A DNA stretch of 64,000 bases from Actinopolyspora lacussalsi (lineage in GTDB: Bacteria; Actinomycetota; Actinomycetes; Mycobacteriales; Pseudonocardiaceae): assembly GCA_030803735.1 (NCBI GenBank), contig JAURUC010000001.1, positions 2,055,501 through 2,119,500 on the forward strand, read 5' to 3'. Shown here piece by piece: positions 39,863-48,874 of this stretch (position 1 is its first letter; each line of letters begins with the position of its first letter). A program made the translations under genes and the position numbers. Under the pieces are notes generated by a model that made no database searches, was not told the origin of the DNA, and worked only from the letters and a program-made list of their open reading frames with translations.

Positions 39863-41734
39863 GTGACACCGACAAGCGTGCATCCAGTAGTCCGCGAAAT
39901 TACCGAACGTATCGCCGAGCGCAGCTCCGCGACGCGCCGCGAATACCTGGAACGGGTTCGCGCCGCGAAACGCACCGAACCGGCCAGGGCGAACATGGCC
40001 TGCAGCAACCTCGCCCACGGTTTCGCCGCCATCAGCGGTACCGATCGCGAGTCCGTGAAGGGACTCGTGCGTCCGGGCGTGGCGATCGTTTCGGCGTACA
40101 ACGACATGCTCTCCGCACACAAGCCCTACGCGGAGTTCCCGGACTGGATCAAGGAGGCCGCCCGCCACGAGGGCGGCGTCGCGCAGTTCGCGGGCGGCGT
40201 TCCCGCCATGTGCGACGGCATCACGCAGGGACGTGACGGGATGGAACTCTCCATGTTCTCCCGGGACGTGATCGCGATGGCGACCGGTGTGGCGCTGTCG
40301 CACGAGATGTTCGACTCCGCGCTGCTGCTGGGGATCTGCGACAAGATCGTACCCGGCTTGCTGATCGGCGGACTGACCTTCGGGCACCTGCCGATCACAC
40401 TGGTACCGGCAGGTCCGATGCCCTCCGGACTCCCCAACGGGGAGAAGAGCCGGATCAGGCAGCTGTTCGCCGAGGGCAAGGCCACTCGGGAGGAACTGCT
40501 GGAGGCCGAGTCCGCCTCCTACCACTCCCCCGGCACCTGCACGTTCTACGGCACGGCGAACTCCAACCAGCTCGTCGTGGAGATGATGGGGCTGCACCTG
40601 CCGGGCTCCACCTTCGTGCCGCCGGGAACACCGCTGCGCAGGGCACTGACCGAGGAGGCGGGCCGAAACGCGGTACGGGCCGCGAAGTCCGAGGAAGCCC
40701 CCTCGATCGGGGAGATCATCGACGAACGCGCCATCGTCAACGGTGTCGTCGCGCTGCTGGCCACCGGCGGTTCCACCAACCACACGATGCACCTGCCCGC
40801 GGTGGCATCGGCCGCGGGGATCCAGCTGACCTGGGACGACTTCTCCGACCTTTCCTCGGTGGTGCCGCTGCTCGGCAGCGTCTACCCCAACGGTTCCGCC
40901 GACATCAACCACTTCACCGCCGCGGGCGGGGTACAGACCCTGGTCTCCGAACTGCTCGAGGCGGGGCTGGTGCACCCGGACGTGCGAACCGTCGCCGGTG
41001 ACGGGTTGGAGCGCTACCGCCAACAGCCCTTCCTTGAGGACGGCGAACTGGTCTGGCGGGAAGGCCCCGCCCGGAGCCTGGACACCAGCGTGTTGCGCGG
41101 TGTCTCCGAGCCGTTCGACACCGAGGGCGGCCTGCGAGTGCTGGAGGGCAACCTGGGACGTTCGGTCATGAAGGTCTCGGCGGTCAAGCAGCAGCACCGT
41201 TCCGTGACGGCCCAGGCTCGGATATTCGACGACCAGGAGCAGTTCAAGGCCGCGTTCCAGGCCGACGAACTCAACCGCGACGTCGTGGTGGTCGTGCGCA
41301 ACCAGGGGCCGCAGGCCAACGGGATGCCCGAGCTGCACGGGCTCAGTCCCGGCCTCGGTGTGCTGCAGGACCGGGGTTACCAGGTGGCGCTGGTCACCGA
41401 CGGGCGCATGTCCGGAGCATCCGGCAAGATTCCCTCCGCGATCCAGGTGACTCCCGAGGCCAGTGCGGGGGGCCGGCTGGCGAGACTCCGCGACGGTGAC
41501 GTGCTCCGGGTCGACGGCGAGCAGGGCACCCTGGAGGCGCTCGTTCCCGACGACGAGCTCGCCGCACGGGAGCCCGCCGCACCGGCGGCACTGCACCAGT
41601 TCGGCACGGGACGCGAACTGTTCGCCACCTTCCGGCAGGCGGTCGGCAGGGCCGACCAGGGTGCCAGCGTCTTCCCCACACCGGAACAGCAGACGCAGGC
41701 ACAACAGCAGTCCCGCGACGAAATCTCCGCCTGA
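39863..41734 (+). CDS. edd: Phosphogluconate dehydratase (Entner-Doudoroff)
   Basis: The 623-residue [4Fe-4S] dehydratase turns 6-phosphogluconate into KDPG. It belongs to the IlvD/Edd family and matches Edd rather than dihydroxy-acid dehydratase in length and in [50 protein letters not shown] and [15 protein letters not shown]. Those segments contain the cluster-binding cysteines. The catalytic end [22 protein letters not shown] is intact. GTG 39863 follows GGGAGG by six bases. TTGTGA and TAGGGT, 18 bases apart near 39753-39782, may be the promoter. eda follows after 22 bp. Confidence 0.93.
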   Translation: MTPTSVHPVVREITERIAERSSATRREYLERVRAAKRTEPARANMACSNLAHGFAAISGTDRESVKGLVRPGVAIVSAYNDMLSAHKPYAEFPDWIKEAARHEGGVAQFAGGVPAMCDGITQGRDGMELSMFSRDVIAMATGVALSHEMFDSALLLGICDKIVPGLLIGGLTFGHLPITLVPAGPMPSGLPNGEKSRIRQLFAEGKATREELLEAESASYHSPGTCTFYGTANSNQLVVEMMGLHLPGSTFVPPGTPLRRALTEEAGRNAVRAAKSEEAPSIGEIIDERAIVNGVVALLATGGSTNHTMHLPAVASAAGIQLTWDDFSDLSSVVPLLGSVYPNGSADINHFTAAGGVQTLVSELLEAGLVHPDVRTVAGDGLERYRQQPFLEDGELVWREGPARSLDTSVLRGVSEPFDTEGGLRVLEGNLGRSVMKVSAVKQQHRSVTAQARIFDDQEQFKAAFQADELNRDVVVVVRNQGPQANGMPELHGLSPGLGVLQDRGYQVALVTDGRMSGASGKIPSAIQVTPEASAGGRLARLRDGDVLRVDGEQGTLEALVPDDELAAREPAAPAALHQFGTGRELFATFRQAVGRADQGASVFPTPEQQTQAQQQSRDEISA

Positions 41735-41756
41735 GCCAGTACGAACGGATTCCACG

Positions 41757-42380
41757 ATGCGAGCCGCAACCGACATCCTCGATATCAGCCCGGTCATCCC
41801 GGTCGTCGTACTCGACGACGCGACCCACGCCGCCCCACTCGCCCAAGCGCTGCAGCGGGGCGGTATCCGCACCATCGAAGTCACCCTCCGCACCCCGGTC
41901 GCGCTGGAGGCGATCGAGCGGATCAACGACGAGGTCGAGGGCATCACGGTCGGGGCCGGGACGATCACCCAGCCGGGACAGGCCAAGGAGGCGGCCCGGG
42001 CGGGAGCGGGTTACCTGGTGACACCGGGTACCACCGACCGGCTGCTGGACGAGGTGGCCGACACCGAACTGCCCGCGCTGCCGGGAGTAAGCACCGTCTC
42101 GGAAGCGCTGCGACTGGCCGAACGCGGCATGCGGGCGCTGAAGTTCTTCCCGGCCGAGCCCGCGGGCGGGGTGCCGTACCTCAAGTCGCTGAGCAGCCCG
42201 CTGCCCGAGCTGTCCTTCTGCCCGACCGGAGGAATCACCCCGGACAACGCCGGGCGTTACCTGGCGCTGCCCAATGTGCGCTGTGTCGGTGGCTCCTGGC
42301 TCGCCCCGAAGGAGGCACTGGCCAAGGGCGACTGGGGCCACATCGAGGCGTTGGCACGTCAGGCGGTCGCGCTGGGCTGA
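41757..42380 (+). CDS. eda: KDPG aldolase (2-dehydro-3-deoxy-phosphogluconate aldolase)
   Basis: The 207-residue class I aldolase splits KDPG into pyruvate and glyceraldehyde-3-phosphate. The catalytic Glu is in TIEVTLRTP and the Schiff-base Lys in MRALKFFPAE, followed by FCPTGGITPDNAGRYLALPNV, the phosphate-binding region. ATG 41757 gives the family start. Together with edd it completes the Entner-Doudoroff branch; a hairpin follows the gene. Confidence 0.94.
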   Translation: MRAATDILDISPVIPVVVLDDATHAAPLAQALQRGGIRTIEVTLRTPVALEAIERINDEVEGITVGAGTITQPGQAKEAARAGAGYLVTPGTTDRLLDEVADTELPALPGVSTVSEALRLAERGMRALKFFPAEPAGGVPYLKSLSSPLPELSFCPTGGITPDNAGRYLALPNVRCVGGSWLAPKEALAKGDWGHIEALARQAVALG

Positions 42381-42424
42381 CCGAGAGCTCGGTGCGGGAG
42401 GCGTCGATTTCTCGCGAAATGTAC

Positions 42425-42472
42425 GCCGGTGCGTGGGCGGGTGCTTTCCGAGGCGTCACCGCACGCACCGGC
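42425..42472. terminator. Hairpin between convergent eda and siderophore-binding gene
   Basis: GCCGGTGCGTG at 42425-42435 pairs with CACGCACCGGC at 42462-42472, and CGG/CCG bases inside can extend the stem. It lies between two convergent stops. Confidence 0.65.
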
Positions 42473-42503
42473 CGTGTCCGTTCCGAGCCCGAGCGGACCG
42501 GGA

Positions 42504-43559
42504 TCACTTCACCGGCTGCACCTTGGTGCTCGGATCGCCGTCGATCGCCGCCGCCATGCGCGGCACCAGACCGTCGAGCGCTATGGGCAGGCTGAGCGGA
42601 CTGGAGAAGGAGACCGCCCCGTTGAGCGTGGTCTGACGCTGCATGGTGATATCCCGGCCCTGCTTGACGACGTCGAGCTGCTTGTAGACCTGCTTACGAG
42701 CGATGCTGTCCTCCGGGGCACCGTAAACACCCAGCAGCAGCACGTCGGCTTCGAGCAGTCCGAGGCGCTCCTTGCTGAGCTGCTTGGGCTCCCGGTTCTC
42801 ACCGGAGAACAGTTTCTCGGTGGCGGAGGGAAGCCGGAGCCCCAGGGAACGCAACAGCCTGGGGGCGGGACCTTCGGCGTAGACCCATGCCTGCCCGCTG
42901 ATCGATGTGGCCAGCAGCCCGGTGGCACCGTCGAACGCCGGATTACGCGAACGGGCCGCTTCGAACTCACCCTCGATGTCGGTAACGAGTTGATCGGCCT
43001 TCCGGCTCTCGCCGAGAGCCTTACCGATGATCTTGGTCATGTCCTGCCAGGGCACACCGTAATCGGCGTACTCACCGGGCTGGGCGACCGTGGGAGCGAT
43101 CGCGGAGAGCTTGTCGTACTCCTGCTTCTTCAGTCCGGAGTTGACCCCGATGATCACGTCCGGTTCCAGTGCCGCGATCCGTTCGAACTCCAGCTCCTGT
43201 CGCGCCAGCACCTCGGGCATCTCGCGATCGCCCAGTTTCTCCCGGGCCCAGGGCCACAGCGCGCCGTCCTGTCCACCGAACCACTCACGGGTGGCCACCG
43301 GGGCGGTACCGAGCGCGAGAACGGTGTCCTGATCGGTCAGTCCCACCGTGACGACACGCTCGGGGCGCTTGGTGATCTCGGTGGTGCCGTGCTTGTGTTC
43401 GACGCTTACCGGGAAGGCACCCGAACCGGAACCGGAGCCCGGTCCGGAACCGCCGCCGTTGCCGGGAGCACAGGCCGTGAGCAGTAACAATCCCGCACCA
43501 CCGAGCAGACCTCTGCGGCTGATCTCGGAGCGGATGGGGCCGAACTTGTCGCGTGGCAT
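42504..43559 (-). CDS. Iron-siderophore-binding lipoprotein (FepB/FecB type), Tat signal
   Basis: The 351-residue class III binding protein carries a twin-arginine lipoprotein signal: SRRGLLGGAGLLLLTAC. After a Gly/Ser linker follow the PF01497 motifs (TKRPERVVTVGLTDQDTVLALG, ALEPDVIIGVNSGL, DVLLLGVYG). It should capture ferric siderophores outside the membrane. ATG 43559 was chosen because GAGG lies six bases upstream. A textbook IdeR palindrome is centred about 35 bp before it, so expression should rise in low iron. No permease or ATPase genes are adjacent, so it must use a transporter encoded elsewhere. Confidence 0.9.
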   Translation of the reverse strand: MPRDKFGPIRSEISRRGLLGGAGLLLLTACAPGNGGGSGPGSGSGSGAFPVSVEHKHGTTEITKRPERVVTVGLTDQDTVLALGTAPVATREWFGGQDGALWPWAREKLGDREMPEVLARQELEFERIAALEPDVIIGVNSGLKKQEYDKLSAIAPTVAQPGEYADYGVPWQDMTKIIGKALGESRKADQLVTDIEGEFEAARSRNPAFDGATGLLATSISGQAWVYAEGPAPRLLRSLGLRLPSATEKLFSGENREPKQLSKERLGLLEADVLLLGVYGAPEDSIARKQVYKQLDVVKQGRDITMQRQTTLNGAVSFSSPLSLPIALDGLVPRMAAAIDGDPSTKVQPVK

Positions 43560-43586
43560 TGCGTACCTCAACTACCGGAGTCGATG

Positions 43587-43602
43587 TTTAGGTTAGCCTA
43601 AA
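43587..43602 (-). promoter_or_regulatory. IdeR/DtxR box
   Basis: TTTAGGTTAGCCTAAA is a perfect palindrome. Read on the minus strand it contains TTAGGCTAACCTAA, which equals the right 14 bases of the consensus IdeR operator. It ends 28 bp before the start codon of the siderophore-binding lipoprotein, within the expected promoter. The regulator itself is encoded at 10.9 kb. Confidence 0.88.
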
Positions 43603-43649
43603 CAAAACGAAATGCCCGGTTCAAGACCGCCCCACCCCGGCGAGCGGAC

Positions 43650-44330
43650 TCACCGCACCATCGCCGGAGTGATTCGGGACACAGCGACACGCAGCGAGTC
43701 CGCCACGGGACGCCCCGTGCTTTCCAGCGCCGCGCGCGACATGACGCCGGTACTCACCAACACGCACTCCGCCCCGACCTCCGCCGCGGCACGGGCGTCG
43801 TCGGTGACGTCGCCGATGACCACCGCCTCGGAGGGTTCCAGTCGCAGCGAACGCAGGTGCGCGTCCAGATACGCGGCCTTGGAACCGCCGACCTCGGAAT
43901 CGCGCAGCCCGTCGATCCGACCGAACATCGAACTCAGCCCGAAACGCTCCACCAGCGGCACCAGCTCGTCGTGGAAGAACATGGACAACAACGACTGGCT
44001 GCCACCCCGCTCCCGCCATTCCCGCAGCGCGTGCGGCGCCTCGGGATCGAGTTCGCAGGTGTGCAGCAACCGCCGGTAGGCGTCGTGGTAGATGCGATCG
44101 ATGGCACGCCAGTCCCGTTGGTCGATCTCGCGTCCGAGCACTCGCTCGTAGGAGTCGCGCAACGGCCTGCCGAAAACGGCGCGCCAACCGGGGAGATCGA
44201 CCGGTTCGGCGTCATAGGCCGCGCACACCGCGTTGACCGAGGCCACCACGGCCTCGTTGTCCGCGAGCAGTGTGCCGTTCCAGTCCCAGACGATGTGCCG
44301 CGTCGGCGGCCGCTCACTCGATACGCTCAC
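43650..44330 (-). CDS. HAD-family phosphatase (Gph-like) with DWNGT motif
   Basis: The 226-residue protein is a haloacid-dehalogenase phosphatase similar to phosphoglycolate phosphatases. Motif I is IVWDWNGTLL: the nucleophile Asp is present but the usual second Asp (DxDGT) is Asn, a variant seen in some actinobacterial members. Motif II is near LLSMFF, motif III uses the Lys in GSKAAYL and motif IV is VIGDVTDDARAAA. The substrate is unknown. GTG 44330 gives MSVSSERPPTRHIVWD; AGGA lies eight bases upstream. Confidence 0.82.
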   Translation of the reverse strand: MSVSSERPPTRHIVWDWNGTLLADNEAVVASVNAVCAAYDAEPVDLPGWRAVFGRPLRDSYERVLGREIDQRDWRAIDRIYHDAYRRLLHTCELDPEAPHALREWRERGGSQSLLSMFFHDELVPLVERFGLSSMFGRIDGLRDSEVGGSKAAYLDAHLRSLRLEPSEAVVIGDVTDDARAAAEVGAECVLVSTGVMSRAALESTGRPVADSLRVAVSRITPAMVR

Positions 44331-44780
44331 CGGCGGATCCTATCGTTGTCCACCGACTGCGTTCGTGCGCCGAAGTCCTCGCCGCGAAGCGTTGGCGGTT
44401 CGGCAGTTCCTCGCGCCCGATCTCGCATGCGGCGACGGATCTGACGAGTCGTCGCGACAGCAGCGCGGCACAGCGGGTGGAGACACTCCAGCCGTGGGCC
44501 CGGCCGGAGTGAACCGCTGGTGGAACTGCGCCGAGGTCAGTGCCCAGTTCGGATGAGGCCAGTGGAGCATGACCAGGTGACAGCCAGTGTCACGACGAAG
44601 ATCACCGCCGAGACGATCGGAGCCCAGAACCGCCCGAAGACCCGTGACGAATCACCTCTGGCCGGAAATGAATTTCATAGCCGCTGTTTCAGTCGTGCCG
44701 GAAGCACCACGGATGCACCGTGGTGACTCCGGAATCGTGATAGCCCGGAACCGTGACAACGGAGTCACCAAGTCACCACT
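44331..44780. other. 450-bp region without a supported gene
   Basis: The right half is somewhat AT-richer. A minus-strand frame (44540-44650) reads a short hydrophobic stretch (FWAPIVSAVIFVVTLAVTW) but has no start codon with a ribosome-binding site, so it may be a remnant. No strong hairpin or operator was seen. Confidence 0.4.
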
Positions 44781-45176
44781 TCAGCACATCGCGGGATGTG
44801 CGGATTCCTTGCGGTAGCCCTTGGAAGTCACCACTACCGTGTAGTAAGCGGAAGCTCCACGACACTTTCCCTTAGCCACGAAACTACCGTTGTGATGATT
44901 GCTGTACCTAGTAGAACCTATCTTTTCGTCGAACCCGTTGTTGACGTCCTTCCACACTTGGACCTCCAGCCAGCCGACGACATTTCCGCAACCGGATCTT
45001 CCTCCTCTACCACCGACCCAGGCACCGTTCTGCGAAGGTTCCCACACTGTTAGTCGGCAGGCTTTCGCCGTGGCCTCACTCTCCGAGGAATCACCCCAGG
45101 AAGGAACGGAAGCAGCCAGGGAACCACCCACCATCGCCGCGGCCAGAAAAGCTGAAACGAAGAATTTGGAACGCAA
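44781..45176 (-). CDS. Small secreted cysteine-containing protein, unknown
   Basis: The 131-residue product starts with a signal peptide (MRSKFFVSAFLAAAMVGGSLA, cleavage after LAASV or nearby). The mature part has five cysteines (KACRL, RSGCGN, GKCRG, final PAMC plus one in between by count), Trp/Tyr-rich segments such as VVGWLEVQVWKDVNNGF and no known domain. TTG 45176 was chosen because AGGAGA lies six bases upstream; GTG 45191 is possible but has no such site. Third codon positions are AT-richer than in neighbouring genes and the flanks are non-coding, which suggests recent acquisition. A role outside the cell is likely, but unknown. Confidence 0.7.
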   Translation of the reverse strand: MRSKFFVSAFLAAAMVGGSLAASVPSWGDSSESEATAKACRLTVWEPSQNGAWVGGRGGRSGCGNVVGWLEVQVWKDVNNGFDEKIGSTRYSNHHNGSFVAKGKCRGASAYYTVVVTSKGYRKESAHPAMC

Positions 45177-45495
45177 CGCCGATCTCCTCACGAAAGAAAT
45201 TCGGAGTGGTCACCGAGTCACCCCGAACCGCAGAACCCCAGCGACCGCCCACCCTCACACGAAAAGACATTAACAAAACCCGAGCCAATTCGTGCATACC
45301 CTGAAAGGGTACTACCCTTCCCACAAACGCGTGAGAGAACGCGAAGTTTTTTCCCGAAAACCGGAACACTTGGAAATTGGACCGATCCATCCGGAACAAC
45401 CGATCCCGGAAAGCTCGCGCGCCAGGCTGAACAGCACCAACGATCCCGCCGCGGAACGACGACTCCGGACCGACGATCGACCCCGTGCGGCCGGA
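45177..45495. other. 319-bp AT-richer region upstream of the secreted-protein gene
   Basis: No gene is supported. TACCCTGAAAGGGTA (about 45297-45311) is a short palindrome that could be an operator or hairpin. A T-run lies at about 45346-45351. The promoter of the secreted-protein gene should be in the left part. Confidence 0.4.
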
Positions 45496-46161
45496 TCAGT
45501 CATCCGGCTCGAACCACGGCTCGTCGTCCGATACGGACTCTCCCGCCTCGATCGCCTCCATTTCCTCCCGCACCACTCGGAAGGCCAACGCCTGACCGTA
45601 CCCCTTCCGCGCGAGCATTCCCAGCAGGCGACGCATCCTGGCTCGCGGCTCGACACCGCTCATACCGCGCGATTTGCGCCGCACCAGCTCGCGGGCACGT
45701 TCCACCTCGGAATCGGTGTCCACCTCGTGCAGCGCCTCGGCGGCGGTCTCCTCCTCGATCCCCTTGTCCCGGAGTTCCTCCCGGAGCGCACCGCGCCCCA
45801 GGCCCCGCTGCCGGTGGCGGCCGCGTACCCACTCCGCGGCGAAGGCGGCGTCGTCGACCAACCCGGCCGCCACGAACTTGTCGAGCACGTCCTCGGCCGT
45901 TTCCGGGGCAACCCCGCCACGCAGCAGGGCACGCAGCAGCTCCGCACGGCTGCGCGCCCGGACCGCGAGCAACCGATAGACGGTCTCGCGTGCCGTCCGC
46001 TCGTCAGCGGACTTGCCGGCGGTGTCGCCCGAGTCCGCCGCGGTGTCGCCCGGCACCGCTTCGGGGATCTCGGCGGACGAAGTCGGATCCGAAGTCGACA
46101 CCTCCTCGGGGCGAGGCGCGGTGTCGTCCGCGACGGATTCGGTCTCGGCCAAGGAAGTCAC
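45496..46161 (-). CDS. recX: RecA regulatory protein RecX
   Basis: The 221-residue protein inhibits and modulates RecA filaments. The three-helix RecX repeats are visible from residue 58: ETVYRLLAVRARSRAELLRALLRGGV, VLDKFVAAGLVDDAAFAAEWVRGR and GRGALREELRDKGI. The first 55 residues are acidic and low in complexity. GTG 46161 follows GGAGGA. It lies eight bases after the recA stop, so it is expressed with recA under SOS control. Confidence 0.93.
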   Translation of the reverse strand: MTSLAETESVADDTAPRPEEVSTSDPTSSAEIPEAVPGDTAADSGDTAGKSADERTARETVYRLLAVRARSRAELLRALLRGGVAPETAEDVLDKFVAAGLVDDAAFAAEWVRGRHRQRGLGRGALREELRDKGIEEETAAEALHEVDTDSEVERARELVRRKSRGMSGVEPRARMRRLLGMLARKGYGQALAFRVVREEMEAIEAGESVSDDEPWFEPDD

Positions 46162-46169
46162 TCCTCCGA

Positions 46170-47246
46170 TCAGAACTCGACGGGCGCGGGTTCGCTCTGC
46201 TGCTCGGCGGTGTCCGCACCGGCACCGGAGCCGATGCCCATCTTCTCCTTGATCCGCTTCTCGATCTCGTTCGCCACGTCCGGGTTGTCCCGCAGGAACT
46301 TGCGCGCGTTCTCCTTGCCCTGGCCGAGCTGGTCGCCCTCGTAGGTGTACCAGGCGCCGGACTTGCGTACGAAGCCGTGCTCGACTCCCATGTCGATCAA
46401 CGAGCCCTCGCGGCTGATGCCGTGCCCGTAGATGATGTCGAACTCGGCCTGCTTGAACGGCGGGCTGACCTTGTTCTTGACCACCTTGACCCTGGTGCGG
46501 TTCCCGACCGCGTCGGAACCGTCCTTGAGCGTCTCGATGCGCCGCACGTCCAGCCGCACCGAGGCGTAGAACTTCAGCGCCTTGCCACCGGTGGTGGTCT
46601 CCGGCGAGCCGAACATGACGCCGACCTTCTCGCGGAGCTGGTTGATGAACACCGCTGTGGTCTGCGAGGTGTACAGCGCGGAGGTCAGCTTGCGCAGTGC
46701 CTGACTCATCAACCGCGCCTGCAGGCCCACGTGACTGTCGCCCATCTCGCCCTCGATCTCGGCCTTGGGCACCAGTGCGGCGACCGAGTCGATGGCGATT
46801 ATGTCCAGCGCACCGGAGCGGATCAGCATGTCGGCGATCTCCAGCGCCTGCTCACCCGTGTCGGGCTGGGAAACCAGCAGCGAGTCGGTGTCCACACCGA
46901 TCGCCTTGGCGTACTCGGGGTCCAGGGCGTGCTCGGCGTCGATGAACGCGGCCGTACCGCCACCCCGCTGGGCGTTGGCCACCGCGTGCAGGGCGACCGA
47001 GGTCTTACCACTGCTCTCGGGGCCGTAGATCTCGACCACGCGTCCGCGCGGCAACCCACCGATGCCGAGCGCGACGTCCAGCGCGATCGAGCCGCTGGGG
47101 ATCGCCTCCACCGCCGGGCGGTTGTCCTCGCCCAGCCGCATCACCGATCCCTTGCCGAACTGCTTGTCGATCTGGGCAATGGCCAGTTCAAGAGCCTTGT
47201 TCTTGTCGTTGCTCTTGTCGCCACCCTTGTCGGATGCTGCTGCCAT
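46170..47246 (-). CDS. recA: Recombinase RecA
   Basis: The 358-residue ATP-dependent strand-exchange protein has Walker [10 protein letters not shown] near residue 75 and Walker B in [14 protein letters not shown]. The L2 region is [23 protein letters not shown], and the C-terminus is acidic ([11 protein letters not shown]). No intein is present, unlike in M. tuberculosis. It also triggers LexA self-cleavage. ATG 47246 follows GGTGGA. A LexA box overlaps its promoter 120 bp upstream. Confidence 0.98.
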   Translation of the reverse strand: MAAASDKGGDKSNDKNKALELAIAQIDKQFGKGSVMRLGEDNRPAVEAIPSGSIALDVALGIGGLPRGRVVEIYGPESSGKTSVALHAVANAQRGGGTAAFIDAEHALDPEYAKAIGVDTDSLLVSQPDTGEQALEIADMLIRSGALDIIAIDSVAALVPKAEIEGEMGDSHVGLQARLMSQALRKLTSALYTSQTTAVFINQLREKVGVMFGSPETTTGGKALKFYASVRLDVRRIETLKDGSDAVGNRTRVKVVKNKVSPPFKQAEFDIIYGHGISREGSLIDMGVEHGFVRKSGAWYTYEGDQLGQGKENARKFLRDNPDVANEIEKRIKEKMGIGSGAGADTAEQQSEPAPVEF

Positions 47247-47566
47247 CGGGGTCCACCTCGGTCGGTTCGAAGGTCGTGGTCTCAGGGCCGACGCTACGGG
47301 TCAGGGCCGACATTCCGGCTCCGGGTCCACGGATCCGTGGACAACCTGCCCGGCTGTGGACCCATTCTAACCGAACTAATGTTCGAGAGCTTGTCGACAC
47401 ACCGCCACGGCCGCCGCGTCTCCCCTGCTGATCAGGTGCGATCTGTCGTTCCCCCGGGGGACACTGGAGCCATTCCACCGGGCAAGCCCCAGGAGCTCGC
47501 ACCGGGCCCGCTCGGCCGGACGAACGACCACTACGGCCCGCGCGACGGGCGTCAGGAGGTGGCCGG
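47247..47566. other. 320-bp divergent region between recA and the DUF4383 gene
   Basis: It contains the recA promoter with its LexA box (separate entry). A direct repeat CAGGGCCGAC occurs at 47283 and again about 20 bp later. The part right of 47400 should hold the promoter of the DUF4383 gene, but no clear boxes were seen. Confidence 0.5.
47364..47385 (-). promoter_or_regulatory. recA promoter with LexA box
   Basis: CGAACTAATGTTCG at 47372-47385 is a perfect core LexA operator. On the minus strand it is followed three bases later by TAGAAT (47364-47369), a good -10 box, so LexA binding would cover the promoter spacer. No convincing -35 was found. Confidence 0.85.
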
Positions 47567-48289
47567 ATGCGCATCGATCGTTATCTGCCGCCGACACACT
47601 GGTTGAGCAAGGTCTACCGGGGCGGGGCCGCCGCCTTCGGCGGCGCGCTGATCGCCTTCGGCGTGCTCGGATTCACCAACAACCTCGGGTTCTTCTCGAC
47701 CAGTGGTCAGCAGATCCTGGGGCTTTCCAGCAACGGGCTGCTTTCGCTGATCTCCGTCGTGGTGGGGGCGTTGCTGATCGCGGCGGCCGCGATCGGAGGG
47801 CCGTTGGCATCGACGGTCACCACGACGATCGGCGCGTTGTTCCTGCTGTCCGGCCTGGCCAACCTGGCTGTGCTCGAAACCGGGTGGAACCTGCTCGCGT
47901 TCGAGATGCAGAACGTGGTGTTCAGTCTGATAGCGGGCATGCTGCTGTTGTTCGTCGGGCTCTACGGCCGGGTCAGTGGCGGATTGCCCGAGGACAATCC
48001 GTTCGTGCGCTACCGACACCGGGAGCCGCCGGAGGGCGAGGTCCCCGAACAACGCGGCGCGGAGGAACAGCGGGCCGACGAGCTGAAACCACTGGCCGAC
48101 GCGGAAGTCGCGTTGGGAGAGGGACACGCCACTCCGGAGCAGGAGCAGCTGGTTCGCTCGGAAGCGCTGCGCCTGGCCAGGGCGGAACGGCAACGCGCCT
48201 ACGAGCACTACGCCCACATCCAGCAGGCGCTGCGGAACGAACGGAAACCCTCCGGGACGGGAACGGGAGAGACCGGCTCCGGCGGCTGA
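47567..48289 (+). CDS. DUF4383 membrane protein
   Basis: The 240-residue protein has four hydrophobic segments in the first 130 residues (GGALIAFGVLGFT, LLSLISVVVGALLIAAAAI, TIGALFLLSGLANLAVL and VVFSLIAGMLLLFVGLYG). A long charged cytoplasmic tail rich in Glu/Arg follows, which may form a helix (EQLVRSEALRLARAERQRAYEHY). It fits the actinobacterial DUF4383 family by pattern. Its function is unknown. ATG 47567 follows AGGAGG by seven bases. The dispersed repeat, copy B, begins at its stop codon. Confidence 0.8.
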   Translation: MRIDRYLPPTHWLSKVYRGGAAAFGGALIAFGVLGFTNNLGFFSTSGQQILGLSSNGLLSLISVVVGALLIAAAAIGGPLASTVTTTIGALFLLSGLANLAVLETGWNLLAFEMQNVVFSLIAGMLLLFVGLYGRVSGGLPEDNPFVRYRHREPPEGEVPEQRGAEEQRADELKPLADAEVALGEGHATPEQEQLVRSEALRLARAERQRAYEHYAHIQQALRNERKPSGTGTGETGSGG

Positions 48290-48374
48290 TTGAAGTCTTC
48301 CGATCGGGTTTGGCGGCTCGCTCGGCGAGACCTCTCGCACGCCTGGTGAGCGGGTCCGGAGACATCGAGTAGGT
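48286..48374. repeat. Dispersed stop-codon-linked repeat, copy B
   Basis: Second copy of the element at 841-932: it begins CTGATTGAAG at the DUF4383 stop and ends ACATCGAGTAGGT. It is four bases shorter than copy A and carries GACC/GGTC where copy A has AACC/GGTT. It lies in the same orientation relative to the upstream gene. Confidence 0.75.
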
Positions 48375-48416
48375 GCCTCCGGTGCGACAGCGGGCCCATT
48401 CGAACAGCGAGCCCGC

Positions 48417-48611
48417 TCAGCGCCTGCCGCTGGGCACCTCGAAGCTGTCGCAGAGTACCGACCAGACGCGCTTGGGTTCCCAACCCGCTTCCAGTGCCTG
48501 ATTGACGGTGCGCTCACCCAACGCGGCCAGTACGTGGTCCCTGGCCAACGTGTCGGCCCGGACATCGCCGAACTCCTCGGCCATTCGCCGCCGCAAAACC
48601 GTGTAACGCAT
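48417..48611 (-). CDS. DUF3046 protein
   Basis: The 64-residue protein matches the actinobacterial DUF3046 family along its whole length: MRYTVLRRRMAEEFGDVRAD, LARDHVLAALGERTVNQALEAG and WEPKRVWSVLCDSFEVP. The M. tuberculosis homologue (Rv2738c) also lies beside recA. The function is unknown. ATG 48611 is the family start; the ribosome-binding CAGG lies very close. Confidence 0.88.
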   Translation of the reverse strand: MRYTVLRRRMAEEFGDVRADTLARDHVLAALGERTVNQALEAGWEPKRVWSVLCDSFEVPSGRR

Positions 48612-48674
48612 CCTGACCAGGCTACGTGTACCGCACGGATGAGGAGATCCGCGCCCGCCGGATAGGCTGGTGCC

Positions 48675-48794
48675 ATGTCGCAGGCCGAATTGACCGGATT
48701 GTCCTCGGCGTGGGGGCAGGCGGCGCTGGCCGCCATGCTGCTGATCATAGTGATCCTGCTGCTGCGCAGGCTGTGGAACCAGCGGGGGCGCTGA
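48675..48794 (+). CDS. 39-residue single-span membrane microprotein
   Basis: ATG 48675 opens a 39-codon frame encoding MSQAELTGLSSAWGQAALAA, then a hydrophobic helix (MLLIIVILLL) and a basic end (RRLWNQRGR). Nearly all codons end in G or C, as in neighbouring genes. The positive-inside end predicts an outside N-terminus. It lies between the DUF3046 gene (divergent) and lhr and has no recognised family. Confidence 0.6.
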   Translation: MSQAELTGLSSAWGQAALAAMLLIIVILLLRRLWNQRGR

Positions 48795-48874
48795 CGACGG
48801 AAGTGGTGCCCGCGCACCGAGCGAGTCGTTGTCCATCGAGCGCGCGTGTCGGACATTGACTTCAGCATGGAACC

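Noticed and set aside
39692..41986. Minus-strand 764-residue open frame opposite edd
   Set aside because: Shadow frame of edd; composition is His/Gln/Arg-rich, and edd is a complete recognised enzyme.
44540..44650. Short hydrophobic minus-strand frame as a membrane peptide gene
   Set aside because: No start codon with a ribosome-binding site; the frame is closed by TGA just upstream.
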